Source: Euptelea pleiosperma
Lineage: Eukaryota; Streptophyta; Magnoliopsida; Ranunculales; Eupteleaceae
Direction of reading: 5' to 3'
NCBI GenBank assembly: GCA_035048495.1
Contig: JASUTR010000141.1
Location: forward strand, 124,001-188,000
DNA: 64,000 nt
Each line of letters begins with the position of its first letter. Position 1 is the stretch's first letter. Of the stretch, positions 1-7,900 are shown piece after piece. A program made the position numbers and the translations under genes. Below the pieces are notes generated by a model that had not been told where the DNA came from, did not search any database, and was given only the letters and a program-made list of their open reading frames with translations.

Positions 1-2
1 TT

Positions 3-179
3 GTGACTTTTTCGCAACCGGACCTCATAATTAGACTCAAACTCTTCCATTACTATTGTTTTAACAGATTTGAAGTGTTGGAACAATATTTGGGACAGTC
101 GAAACAAGTTAGCTCCATCCGTACGTCAACGTCTCAAATTAGACTCAGTTTCTGTGTTGCATTCCGAAGCCTATAACTT
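3..179 (+). repeat. Monomer class A
   Basis: Diagnostic bases: 'ctcataattagactcaaac', 'ttttaacagatttg', 'acaatatttggg', 'ccgtacgtcaacg', 'aaattagactcag', 'tttctgtgttgcattcc'. Last member of the plain octamer, normally followed by B. One sub-haplotype has 'cagaattgaag' plus 'ggaataatatt' (3897, 7613, 21949, 31427, 54963). Its arms around the TTG centre are not complementary, so it lacks the dyad of class B. Confidence 0.9.
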
Positions 180-356
180 GTGACTTTTTCGCAACCGGAC
201 CTCGTAATTGGACTCAAACTCTTCTATTACTATTGTTTCAACACATTTGATGTGTTGGAACAAGATTCGGGACGGTCGAAACAAGTTAGCTCCATCCGTG
301 CGTCAACGTCTCAAATTGGACTCAGTTTGTGTGTTACATTCCTAAGCCTATAACTT
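180..356 (+). repeat. Monomer class B
   Basis: Diagnostic bases: 'cttctattactattg', 'caacacatttgatgtgttgg', 'gggacggtcg', 'gtgcgtcaacg', 'cattcctaagcc'. First member of both octamers. Carries the full CAACACAT/ATGTGTTG dyad at 239-257. A sub-haplotype directly after F has 'gggaccgtcg' and 'aagtctat' (4958, 8674, 15930, 23010, 32488, 40452 and about 58670). Confidence 0.9.
239..257. repeat. Short dyad CAACACAT-TTG-ATGTGTTG in monomer B
   Basis: Perfect 8-bp arms around a 3-nt centre. Extending outward reaches 11-bp arms with a single T:G pair ('tttcaacacat' against 'atgtgttggaa'). The same dyad recurs in nearly every B, E', G, G' and G'' monomer across the window. It could extrude a small hairpin or cruciform. 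This is the strongest short inverted repeat I found in the monomer. Confidence 0.85.
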
Positions 357-533
357 GTGACTTTTTCGCGACCGGACCTCGTAATTGGACTCAAACTCTT
401 CTATTACTATTGTTTCAACAGATTTGAAGTGTTGGAATAAGATTTGGGACAGTCGAAACAAGTTAGCTCCATCCGTGCATCAATGTCTCAAATTCGACTC
501 AATTTGCATGTAACATTCCGAATCCTATAACTT
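357..533 (+). repeat. Monomer class C' (primed octamer)
   Basis: Diagnostic bases: 'cgcgaccgg', 'caacagatttgaag', 'ggaataagatttggg', 'gtgcatcaatgtc', 'aattcgactcaatttgcatg' and 'ccgaatcctat'. The copies at 42045, 45939 and 60085 have 'catcaaagtc' instead of 'catcaatgtc'. It is always followed by D'. Confidence 0.88.
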
Positions 534-710
534 GTGACTTTATCGCAATCAGACCTCGTAATTTTACTCAAACTCTTCCATTATTATTATTTCAACACAT
601 TTGAAGTATTGGAACATGATTCGGGACAGGCAAAACAAGTTAGCTCTATCCGTGCGTCAACATCTCAAATTGGACATAGTTTGTGTGTTACATTCCGAAG
701 CCAATAACAT
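534..710 (+). repeat. Monomer class D' (primed octamer)
   Basis: Diagnostic bases: 'gactttatcgcaatcag', 'gtaattttactc', 'ccattattattatttc', 'gaagtattggaacatg', 'gacaggcaaaac', 'tcaacatctc', 'ggacatagttt' and 'agccaataacat'. Together with D this is the most diverged class relative to the other monomers. Confidence 0.88.
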
Positions 711-887
711 GTGACTTTTTCGCAATCGGACCTCATAATTGGAATCAAACTCTTGTATTACTATTATTTCAACACATTTGATGTGTTGGAACAAGATTCG
801 GGACGGTCGAAACAAGTTAGCTCCATCCGTTCGTCAACGTCTCAAATTGGACTCAGTTTGTGTGTTACGTTCCGAACCCTATAACTT
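711..887 (+). repeat. Monomer class E' (primed octamer)
   Basis: Diagnostic bases: 'cgcaatcggacctcataattgg' region, 'cttgtattactattatttc', 'caacacatttgatgtg', 'ttcgtcaacg', 'ttacgttccgaaccctat'. Has the full dyad. Later copies at about 42399, 46293 and 60440 share 'gacctcctaattgg', tying those three HOR copies together. Confidence 0.88.
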
Positions 888-1064
888 GTTACTTTTTCGC
901 AACCAGAGCTCGTAATTGGACTCGAACTCTTCCATTACTATTGTTTCATCACATTTGAAGTGGTGGAACAAGATTCGTGACAGTCGAAACAAGTTAGCTC
1001 CATCCGTGCGTCAACGTCTCAAATTGGACTCAGTTTGTGTGTTACATTCCGAAGCCTATAACTT
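888..1064 (+). repeat. Monomer class F' (primed octamer)
   Basis: Diagnostic bases: begins 'gttac' rather than 'gtgac', then 'caaccagagctcg', 'ggactcgaactc', 'catcacatttgaagtggtgg', 'attcgtgacagtcg'. The dyad arms are changed on both sides (CATCAC/GTGGTG), leaving a T:G pair where class B has A:T. Confidence 0.88.
947..965. repeat. Altered dyad CATCACAT-TTG-AAGTGGTG in monomer F'
   Basis: Same location as the class-B dyad. Both arms carry substitutions: left A to T and right T to G, so the A:T pair becomes a T:G wobble. The innermost pair is lost. The form is shared by all F, F' and F'' monomers. Confidence 0.7.
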
Positions 1065-1241
1065 GTGACTTTTTCGCTACCGGAACTCGTAATTGGACTC
1101 AAACTCTTGTATTACTATTATTTCAACACATTTGATGTGTTGGAACAAGATTCGGGACGGTCGAAACTAGTTAGCTCCATCCGTTCGTCAACGTCTCAAA
1201 TTGGACTCAGTTTGTGAGTTACATTCCGAAGCCTATAACTT
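1065..1241 (+). repeat. Monomer class G' (primed octamer)
   Basis: Diagnostic bases: 'cgctaccggaactcg', 'cttgtattactattatttc', full dyad, 'gggacggtcgaaactagttag', 'tttgtgagttacattcc'. The substitution producing 'ctagttag' is shared by all G-type monomers and is their best single marker. Confidence 0.88.
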
Positions 1242-1418
1242 GTGACTTTTTTGCAACCGGACCTCATAATTAGACTCATACACTTCCATTACAATTGTTT
1301 CAACATATTTGAAGTGTTGGAACAAGATTCGGGACAGTCGAAACAAGTTAGCTCCATCCGTTCGTCAAAGTCTCAAATTGGACTCAGTTTCTGTGTTACA
1401 TTCCGAAGCCTATAACTT
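1242..1418 (+). repeat. Monomer class H' (primed octamer)
   Basis: Diagnostic bases: a six-T run 'gacttttttgcaacc', 'agactcata(c)', 'ccattacaattg', 'caacatatttgaag', 'ttcgtcaaagtc', 'tttctgtgttac'. The copies near 11152, 34966 and 51248 share 'gactcatt(c/t)' variants in the same place, linking three HOR copies. Confidence 0.88.
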
Positions 1419-1595
1419 GTGACTTTTTCGCAACCGGACCTCATAATTAGACTCAAACTCTTCCATTACTATTGTTTCAACAGATTTGAAGTGTGGGAAC
1501 AATATTTGGGACAGTCGAAACAAGTTAGCTCCATCCGTACGTCAATGTCTCAAATTGGACTCAGTTTCTGTGTTGCATTCCGAAGTCTATAACTT
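1419..1595 (+). repeat. Monomer class A' (primed octamer)
   Basis: Like class A but with 'gtttcaacagatttg', 'gaagtgtgggaac', 'gtacgtcaatgtc', 'aaattggactcag' and 'ccgaagtctat'. Closes the primed octamer and is normally followed by I. In three places (11506, 35320, 51602) it is followed instead by B-type monomers that keep the 'ctcgtgattgg' start seen in I. Confidence 0.88.
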
Positions 1596-1772
1596 GTGAC
1601 TTTTTCGCAACCGGACCTCGTGATTGGACTCAAACTCTTCTATTACTATTGTTTCAACACATTTGAAGTGTTGAAACAAGATTCGGGACAGTCAAAATAA
1701 GTTAGCTCCATCCGTTCGTCAACGTCTCAAATTGGACTCAGTTTGTGTGTTACGTTCCGAACCCTATAACTT
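1596..1772 (+). repeat. Monomer class I (B-like start, E-like end)
   Basis: Begins like B ('ctcgtgattggactc', 'cttctattac') and ends like E ('ttcgtcaacg', 'ttacgttccgaaccctat'). The middle is private: 'gaagtgttgaaacaag' and 'agtcaaaataag'. The simplest reading is an ancestral B/E recombinant that removed C and D, founding the hexamer block I F'' J G'' H'' A''. It is followed by F''. Confidence 0.82.
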
Positions 1773-1949
1773 GTGACTTTTTTGCAACCGGACCTCGTAA
1801 TTGGACTCAAACTCTTCCATTACTATTGTTTCATCACATTTGAAGTGGTGGAACAAGATTCGTGACAGTCGAAACAAGTTAGCTCCATCTGTGCGTCAAC
1901 GTCTCAAATTGGACTCAGTTTGTGTGTTACATTCCGTAGCCTATAACTT
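1773..1949 (+). repeat. Monomer class F'' (hexamer block)
   Basis: F-type centre ('catcacatttgaagtggtgg', 'attcgtgacagtcg') with a six-T H-like start, 'ctcgtaattggactcaaac', 'ccatctgtgcgtc' and 'ccgtagcctat'. It always sits between I and J. Confidence 0.86.
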
Positions 1950-2126
1950 GTGACTTTTTCGCAACCGGACCTCACAATTAGGCCCAAACTCTTCCATTAC
2001 TATTGTTTCAATAGATTTGATGTGTTGGAACAATATTTGGGACAGTCAAAACAAGTTAGCTCCATCCGTGCGTCAAAGTCCCAAATTGGACTCAGTTTGT
2101 GTGTTACATTCGTAAGCCTATAACTT
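1950..2126 (+). repeat. Monomer class J (A-like start, B-like end)
   Basis: Diagnostic bases: 'ctcacaattaggcccaaac', 'caatagatttgatgtg', 'acaatatttggg', 'cagtcaaaacaag', 'gtgcgtcaaagtc', 'cattcctaagcc' (this first copy has 'attcgtaagcc'). It has no positional counterpart in the octamers, so it is an extra monomer in the hexamer block. A later sub-haplotype has 'cacaatttggccc' (26196, 43638, 47532, 48063 and about 61676). Confidence 0.85.
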
Positions 2127-2303
2127 GTGACTTTTTCGCAACCGGACCTCGTAATTGGACTCAGACTCTTGTATTACTATTATTTCAACACATTTGATGT
2201 GTTGGAACAAGATTCGGGACCGTCGAAACTAGTTAGCTCCATCCGTTCGTCAACGTCTCAAATTGGACTCAGTTTGTGTGTTACATTCCGAAGCCTATAA
2301 CTT
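2127..2303 (+). repeat. Monomer class G'' (hexamer block)
   Basis: G-type ('cttgtattac', full dyad, 'ctagttag') with 'ggactcagactc' and 'gggaccgtcg'. In the copies at 43815, 47709, 48239 and 61853 the leading 'gtgac' is 'gtgcc', a private variant that groups those HOR copies. Confidence 0.87.
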
Positions 2304-2480
2304 GTGACTTTTTTGCAACCGGACCTCATAATTAGACACATACTCTTCCATTACTATTGTTTCAAGATATTTGAAGTGTTGGAACAAGATTCGGGACAGT
2401 CGAAACAAGTTAGCTCCATCCGTTCGTCAACGTCTCAAATTGGACTCAGTTTCGGTGTTACATTCCGAAGCCTGTAACTT
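2304..2480 (+). repeat. Monomer class H'' (hexamer block)
   Basis: H-type (six-T start) with 'tttcggtgttac' and 'agcctgtaac'. Two haplotypes exist: 'gacacatactc' with 'caagatatttg' (here, 20355, 26550, 29559, 43992, 48416 and about 62029), and 'aataa(g/a)actcatactcgtcc' (13276, 37090, 39214, 53371 and about 57431). Confidence 0.87.
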
Positions 2481-2657
2481 GTGACTTTTTCGCAACCGGA
2501 CCTCATAATTAGACTCAAACTCTTCCATTACTATTGTTTTAACAGATTTGAAGTGTTGGAACAATATTTGGGACAGTCGAAACAAGTTAGCTCCATCCAT
2601 ACGTCAACGTCTCAAATTAGACCCAGTTTCTGTGTTACATTCCGAAGCCTATAATTT
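2481..2657 (+). repeat. Monomer class A'' (hexamer block)
   Basis: A-type with 'aaattagacccag', 'tttctgtgttacattcc' and 'cctataatttgtgac'. Closes the hexamer block and is always followed by B. Confidence 0.87.
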
Positions 2658-2834
2658 GTGACTTTTTCGCAACCGGACCTCGTGATTGGACTCAAACTCT
2701 TCTATAACTATTGTTTCAACACATTTGATGTGTTGGAACAAGATTCGGGACGGTCGAAACAAGTTAGCTCCATCCGTGCGTCAACGTCTCAAATTGGACT
2801 CAGTTTGTGTGTTACATTCCTAAGCCTATAACTT

Positions 2835-3011
2835 GTGACTTTTTCGCAACCGGACCTCGTAATTGGACTCAAACTCTTCTAATACTATTGTTTCAACAGA
2901 TTTGAAGTGTTGGAATAAGATTTGGGACAGTCGAAACAAGTTAGCTCCATCCGTGCATCAACGTCTCAAATTCGACTCAATTTGTGTGTAACATTCCGAA
3001 GCCTATAACTT
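2835..3011 (+). repeat. Monomer class C (plain octamer)
   Basis: Like C' but with 'gtgcatcaacgtc', 'caatttgtgtgtaac' and 'ccgaagcctataacttatg'. Many copies have 'cttctaatac' instead of 'cttctattac'. Followed by D. Confidence 0.86.
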
Positions 3012-3188
3012 ATGACTTTGTCGCAATCAGACCTCGTAATTTTACTCAAACTCTTCCATTATTATTGTTTCAACACATTTGAAATATTGGAACATGATTC
3101 GGGACAGGCAAAACAAGTTAGCTCCATACGTGAGTCAACATCTCAAATTGGACATAGTTTGTGTGTTACATTCCGAAGCCAATAACTT
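3012..3188 (+). repeat. Monomer class D (plain octamer)
   Basis: Begins 'atgactttgtcgcaatcag'; then 'ccattattattg', 'gaaatattggaacatg' and 'ccatacgtgagtcaac'. Differs from D' at these sites but shares its 'gacaggcaaaac' and 'ggacatag'. The copies at 8144 and 15400 share 'tgtggcaatc'. Confidence 0.87.
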
Positions 3189-3365
3189 GTGACTTTTTCG
3201 CAACCGAACCTCGTAATTGGACTCAAACTCTTGTATTACTATTATTTCATCACATTTGATGTGTTGGAACAAGATTCGGGACGGTCGAAACAAGTTAGCT
3301 CCATCCGTTCGTCAACGTCTCAAATTGGACTCAGTTTGTGTGTTACGTTCCGAACCCTATAACTT
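3189..3365 (+). repeat. Monomer class E (plain octamer)
   Basis: Diagnostic bases: 'cgcaaccgaacctcg', 'cttgtattactattatttc', 'catcacatttgatgtg', 'ttcgtcaacg', 'ttacgttccgaaccctat'. The left dyad arm has one mismatch relative to B. Copies at 21240 and 30718 share a 1-bp insertion ('gtctaaaaattgg'). Confidence 0.87.
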
Positions 3366-3542
3366 GTGACTTTTTCGCAACAGGAGCTCGTAATTGGACT
3401 CGAACTCTTCCATTACTATTGTTTCATCACATTTGAAGTGGTGGAACAAGATTCGTGACAGTCGAAACAAGTTAGCTCCATCCGTGCGTCAACGTCTCAA
3501 ATTGGACTCAGTTTGTGTGTTACATTCCGAAGGCTATAACTT
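3366..3542 (+). repeat. Monomer class F (plain octamer)
   Basis: Diagnostic bases: 'gcaacaggagctcg', 'actcgaactc', 'catcacatttgaagtggtgg', 'attcgtgacag', 'ccgaaggctat'. It is followed either by G, or, in a 176-bp form ending 'ccgaacctat', directly by B. Confidence 0.87.
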
Positions 3543-3719
3543 GTGACTTTTTCGCAACCGGACCTCGTAATTCGACTCAAACTCTTGTATTACTATTATT
3601 TCAACACATTTGATGTGTTGGAACAAGATTCGGGATGGTCGAAACTAGTTAGCTCCATCCGTTCGTCAACGTCTCAAATTGGACTCAGTTTGTGTGTTAC
3701 AATCCGAAGCCTATAACTT
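3543..3719 (+). repeat. Monomer class G (plain octamer)
   Basis: G-type with 'gggatggtcgaaactag' and the full dyad. One haplotype has 'gtaattcgac' and 'ttacaatccg' (here, 21595, 31073, 54610); the other has 'gtaattggac' and 'gtgagttac'. Confidence 0.87.
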
Positions 3720-3896
3720 GTGACTTTTTTGCAACCGGACCTCATAATTAGACTCATACTCTTCCATTACTATTGTTTCAACATATTTGAAGTGTTGGAA
3801 CAAGATTCGGGACAGTCGAAACAAGTTAGCTCCATCCGTTCGTCAACGTCTCAAATTGGACTCAGTTTCTGTGTTACATTCCGAAGCCTATAACTT
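3720..3896 (+). repeat. Monomer class H (plain octamer)
   Basis: H-type with 'ccattactattg' (H' has 'ccattacaattg') and 'ttcgtcaacg'. One haplotype reads 'attcgggacag' (here), the other 'attcgtgacag' (6020 onward). Followed by A. Confidence 0.87.
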
Positions 3897-4781
3897 GTGA
3901 CTTTTTCGCAACCGGACCTCATAATTAGACTCAAACTCTTCCATTACTATTGTTTTAACAGAATTGAAGTGTTGGAATAATATTTGGGACAGTCGAAACA
4001 AGTTAGCTCCATCCGTACGTCAACGTCTCAAATTAGACTCAGTTTCTGTGTTGCATTCCGAAGCCTATAACTTGTGACTTTTTCGCAACCGGACCTCGTA
4101 ATTGGACTCAAACTCTTCTATTACTATTGTTTCAACACATTTGATGTGTTGGAACAAGATTCGGGACGGTCGAAACAAGTTAGCTCCATCCGTGCGTCAA
4201 CGTCTCAAATTGGACTCAGTTTGTGTGTTACATTCCTAAGCCTATAACTTGTGACTTTTTCGCGACCGGACCTCGTAATTGGACTCAAACTCTTCTAATA
4301 CTATTGTTTCAACAGATTTGAAGTGTTGGAATAAGATTTGGGACAGTCGAAACAAGTTAGCTCCATCCGTGCATCAACGTCTCAAATTCGACTCAATTTG
4401 TGTGTAACATTCCGAAGCCTATAACTTATGACTTTGTCGCAATCAGACCTCGTAATTTTACTCAAACTCTTCCATTATTATTGTTTCAACACATTTGAAA
4501 TATTGGAACATGATTCGGGACAGGCAAAACAAGTTAGCTCCATACGTGAGTCAACATCTCAAATTGGACATAGTTTGTGTGTTACATTCCGAAGCCAATA
4601 ACTTGTGACTTTTTCGCAACCGAACCTCGTAATTGGACTCAAACTCTTGTATTACTATTATTTCATCACATTTGATGTGTTGGAACAAGATTCGGGATGG
4701 TCGAAACAAGTTAGCTCCATCCGTTCGTCAACGTCTCAAATTGGACTCAGTTTGTGTGTTACGTTCCGAACCCTATAACTT

Positions 4782-4957
4782 GTGACTTTTTCGCAACAGG
4801 AGCTCGTAATTGGACTCGAACTCTTCCATTACTATTGTTTCATCACATTTGAAGTGGTGGAACAAGATTCGTGACAGTCGAAACAAGTTTGCTCCATCCG
4901 TGCGTCAACGTCTCAAATTGGACTCAGTTTGTGTGTTACATTCCGAACCTATAACTT
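4782..4957 (+). repeat. F-to-B junction monomer, 176 bp
   Basis: An F monomer that ends 'ccgaacctat' (one base short) and is followed by B instead of G. The same junction recurs at 8498, 15754, 22834, 32312, 40276 and 58494, so it arose once and was amplified. The 1-bp change opens a 65-codon frame starting at a TTG, which is an artefact of the repeat and not a gene. Confidence 0.88.
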
Positions 4958-7900
4958 GTGACTTTTTCGCAACCGGACCTTGTGATTGGACTCAAACTCT
5001 TCTATAACTATTGTTTCAACACATTTGATGTGTTGGAACAAGATTCGGGACCGTCGAAACAAGTTAGCTCCATCCGTGCGTCAACGTCTCAAATTGGACT
5101 CAGTTTGTGTGTTACATTCCTAAGTCTATAACTTGTGACTTTTTCGCAACCGGACCTCGTAATTGGACTCAAACTCTTCTATTACTATTGTTTCAACAGA
5201 TTTGAAGTGTTGTAATAAGATTTGGGACAGTCGAAACAAGTTAGCTCCATCCGTGCATCAACGTCTCAAATTCGACTCAATTTGTGTGTAACATTCCGAA
5301 GCCTATAACTTATGACTTTGTCGCAATCAGACCTCGTAATTTTACTCAAACTCTTCCATTATTATTGTTTCAACACATTTGAAATATTGGAACATGATTC
5401 GGGACAGGCAAAACAAGTTAGCTCCATACGTGAGTCAACATCTCAAATTGGACATAGTTTGTGTGTTACATTCCGAAGCCAATAACTTGTGACTTTTTCG
5501 CAACCGAACCTCGTAATTGGACTCAAACTCTTGTATTACTATTATTTCATCACATTTGATGTGTTGGAACAAGATTCGGGACGGTCGAAACAAGTTAGCT
5601 CCATCCGTTCGTCAACGTCTCAAATTGGACTCAGTTTGTGTGTTACGTTCCGAACCCTATAACTTGTGACTTTTTCGCAACAGGAGCTCGTAATTGGAGT
5701 CGAACTCTTCCATTACTATTGTTTCATCACATTTGAAGTGGTGGAACAAGATTCGTGACAGTCGAAACAAGTTAGCTCCATCCGTGCGTCAACGTCTCAA
5801 ATTGGACTCAGTTTGTGTGTTACATTCCGAAGGCTATAACTTGTGACTTTTTCGCAACCGGACCTCGTAATTGGACTCAAACTCTTGTATTACTATTATT
5901 TCAACACATTTGATGTGTTGGAACAAGATTCGGGATGGTCGAAACTAGTTAGCTCCATCCGTTCGTCAACGTCTCAAATTGGACTCAGTTTGTGAGTTAC
6001 ATTCCGAAGCCTATAACTTGTGACTTTTTTGCAACCGGACCTCATAATTAGACTCATACTCTTCCATTACTATTGTTTCAACATATTTGAAGTGTTGGAA
6101 CAAGATTCGTGACAGTCGAAACAAGTTAGCTCCATCCGTTCGTCAACGTCTCAAATTGGACTCAGTTTCTGTGTTACATTCCGAAGCCTATAACTTGTGA
6201 CTTTTTCGCAACCGGACCTCATAATTAGACTCAAACTCTTCCATTACTATTGTTTTAACAGATTTGAAGTGTTGGAACAATATTTGGGACAGTCGAAACA
6301 AGTTAGCTCCATCCGTACGTCAACGTCTCAAATTAGACTCAGTTTCTGTGTTGCATTCCGAAGCCTATAACTTGTGACTTTTTCGCAACCGGACCTCGTA
6401 ATTGGACTCAAACTCTTCTATTACTATTGTTTCAACACATTTGATGTGTTGGAACAAGATTCGGGACGGTCGAAACAAGTTAGCTCCATCCGTGCGTCAA
6501 CGTCTCAAATTGGACTCAGTTTGTGTGTTACATTCCTAAGCCTATAACTTGTGACTTTTTCGCGACCGGACCTCGTAATTGGACTCAAACTCTTCTATTA
6601 CTATTGTTTCAACAGATTTGAAGTGTTGGAATAAGATTTGGGACAGTCGAAACAAGTTAGCTCCATCCGTGCATCAATGTCTCAAATTCGACTCAATTTG
6701 CATGTAACATTCCGAATCCTATAACTTGTGACTTTATCGCAATCAGACCTCGTAATTTTACTCAAACTCTTCCATTATTATTATTTCAACACATTTGAAG
6801 TATTGGAACATGATTCGGGACAGGCAAAACAAGTTAGCTCCATCCGTGCGTCAACATCTCAAATTGGACATAGTTTGTGTGTTACATTCCGAAGCCAATA
6901 ACATGTGACTTTTTCGCAATCGGACCTCATAATTGGACTCAAACTCTTCTATTATTATTATTTCAACACATTTGATGTGTTGGAACAAGATTCGGGACGG
7001 TCGAAACAAGTTAGCTCCATCCGTTCGTCAACGTCTCAAATTGGACTCAGTTTGTGTGTTACGTTCCGAACCCTATAACTTGTTACTTTTTCGCAACCAG
7101 AGCTCGTAATTGGACTCGAACTCTTCCATTACTATTGTTTCATCACATTTGAAGTGGTGGAACAAGATTCGTGACAGTCGAAACAAGTTAGCTCCATCCG
7201 TGCGTCAACGTCTCAAATTGGACTCAGTTTGTGTGTTACATTCCGAAGCCTATAACTTGTGACTTTTTCGCTACCGGAACTCGTAATTGGACTCAAACTC
7301 TTGTATTACTATTATTTCAACACATTTGATGTGTTGGAACAAGATTCGGGACGGTCGAAACTAGTTAGCTCCATCCGTTCGTCAACGTCTCAAATTGGAC
7401 TCAGTTTGTGAGTTACATTCCGAAGCCTATAACTTGTGACTTTTTTGCAACCGGACCTCATAATTAGACTCATACTCTTCCATTACAATTGTTTCAACAT
7501 ATTTGAAGTGTTGGAACAAGATTCGGGACAGTCGAAACAAGTTAGCTCCATCCGTTCGTCAAAGTCTCAAATTGGACTCAGTTTCTGTGTTACATTCCGA
7601 AGCCTATAACTTGTGACTTTTTCGCAACCGGACCTCATAATTAGACTCAAACTCTTCCATTACTATTGTTTTAACAGAATTGAAGTGTTGGAATAATATT
7701 TGGGACAGTCGAAACAAGTTAGCTCCATCCGTACGTCAACGTCTCAAATTAGACTCAGTTTCTGTGTTGCATTCCGAAGCCTATAACTTGTGACTTTTTC
7801 GCAACCGGACCTCGTAATTGGACTCAAACTCTTCTATTACTATTGTTTCAACACATTTGATGTGTTGGAACAAGATTCGGGACGGTCGAAACAAGTTAGC

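Larger units (their letters stand above)
1..1595 (+). repeat. HOR block 0 (partial): A B C' D' E' F' G' H' A'
   Basis: Nine monomers read from position 3: an A, then one complete primed octamer B to A'. All are 177 bp. The left end of this 22-mer lies outside the window. Confidence 0.88.

Noticed and set aside
180..200. Pol III or Pol II promoter motifs within monomers
   Set aside because: I found no convincing A/B box pair or TATA element positioned consistently; isolated matches such as 'ctataac' and 'gttagctcc' are too short to support a call.
266..282. Possible CENP-B box around 'gattcgggacggtcg'
   Set aside because: It contains TTCG and CGGG but overlapping and in the wrong spacing; the required nTTCGnnnnAnnCGGGn pattern is not met on either strand.
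4810..5007. 65-codon open frame repeated at 4810, 8526, 15782, 22862, 32340, 40304 and 58522
   Set aside because: Starts at a TTG inside a satellite monomer. It exists only because the 1-bp-short F-to-B junction shifts frame, and it recurs wherever that junction recurs. No start context, domain or conservation apart from the repeat itself.
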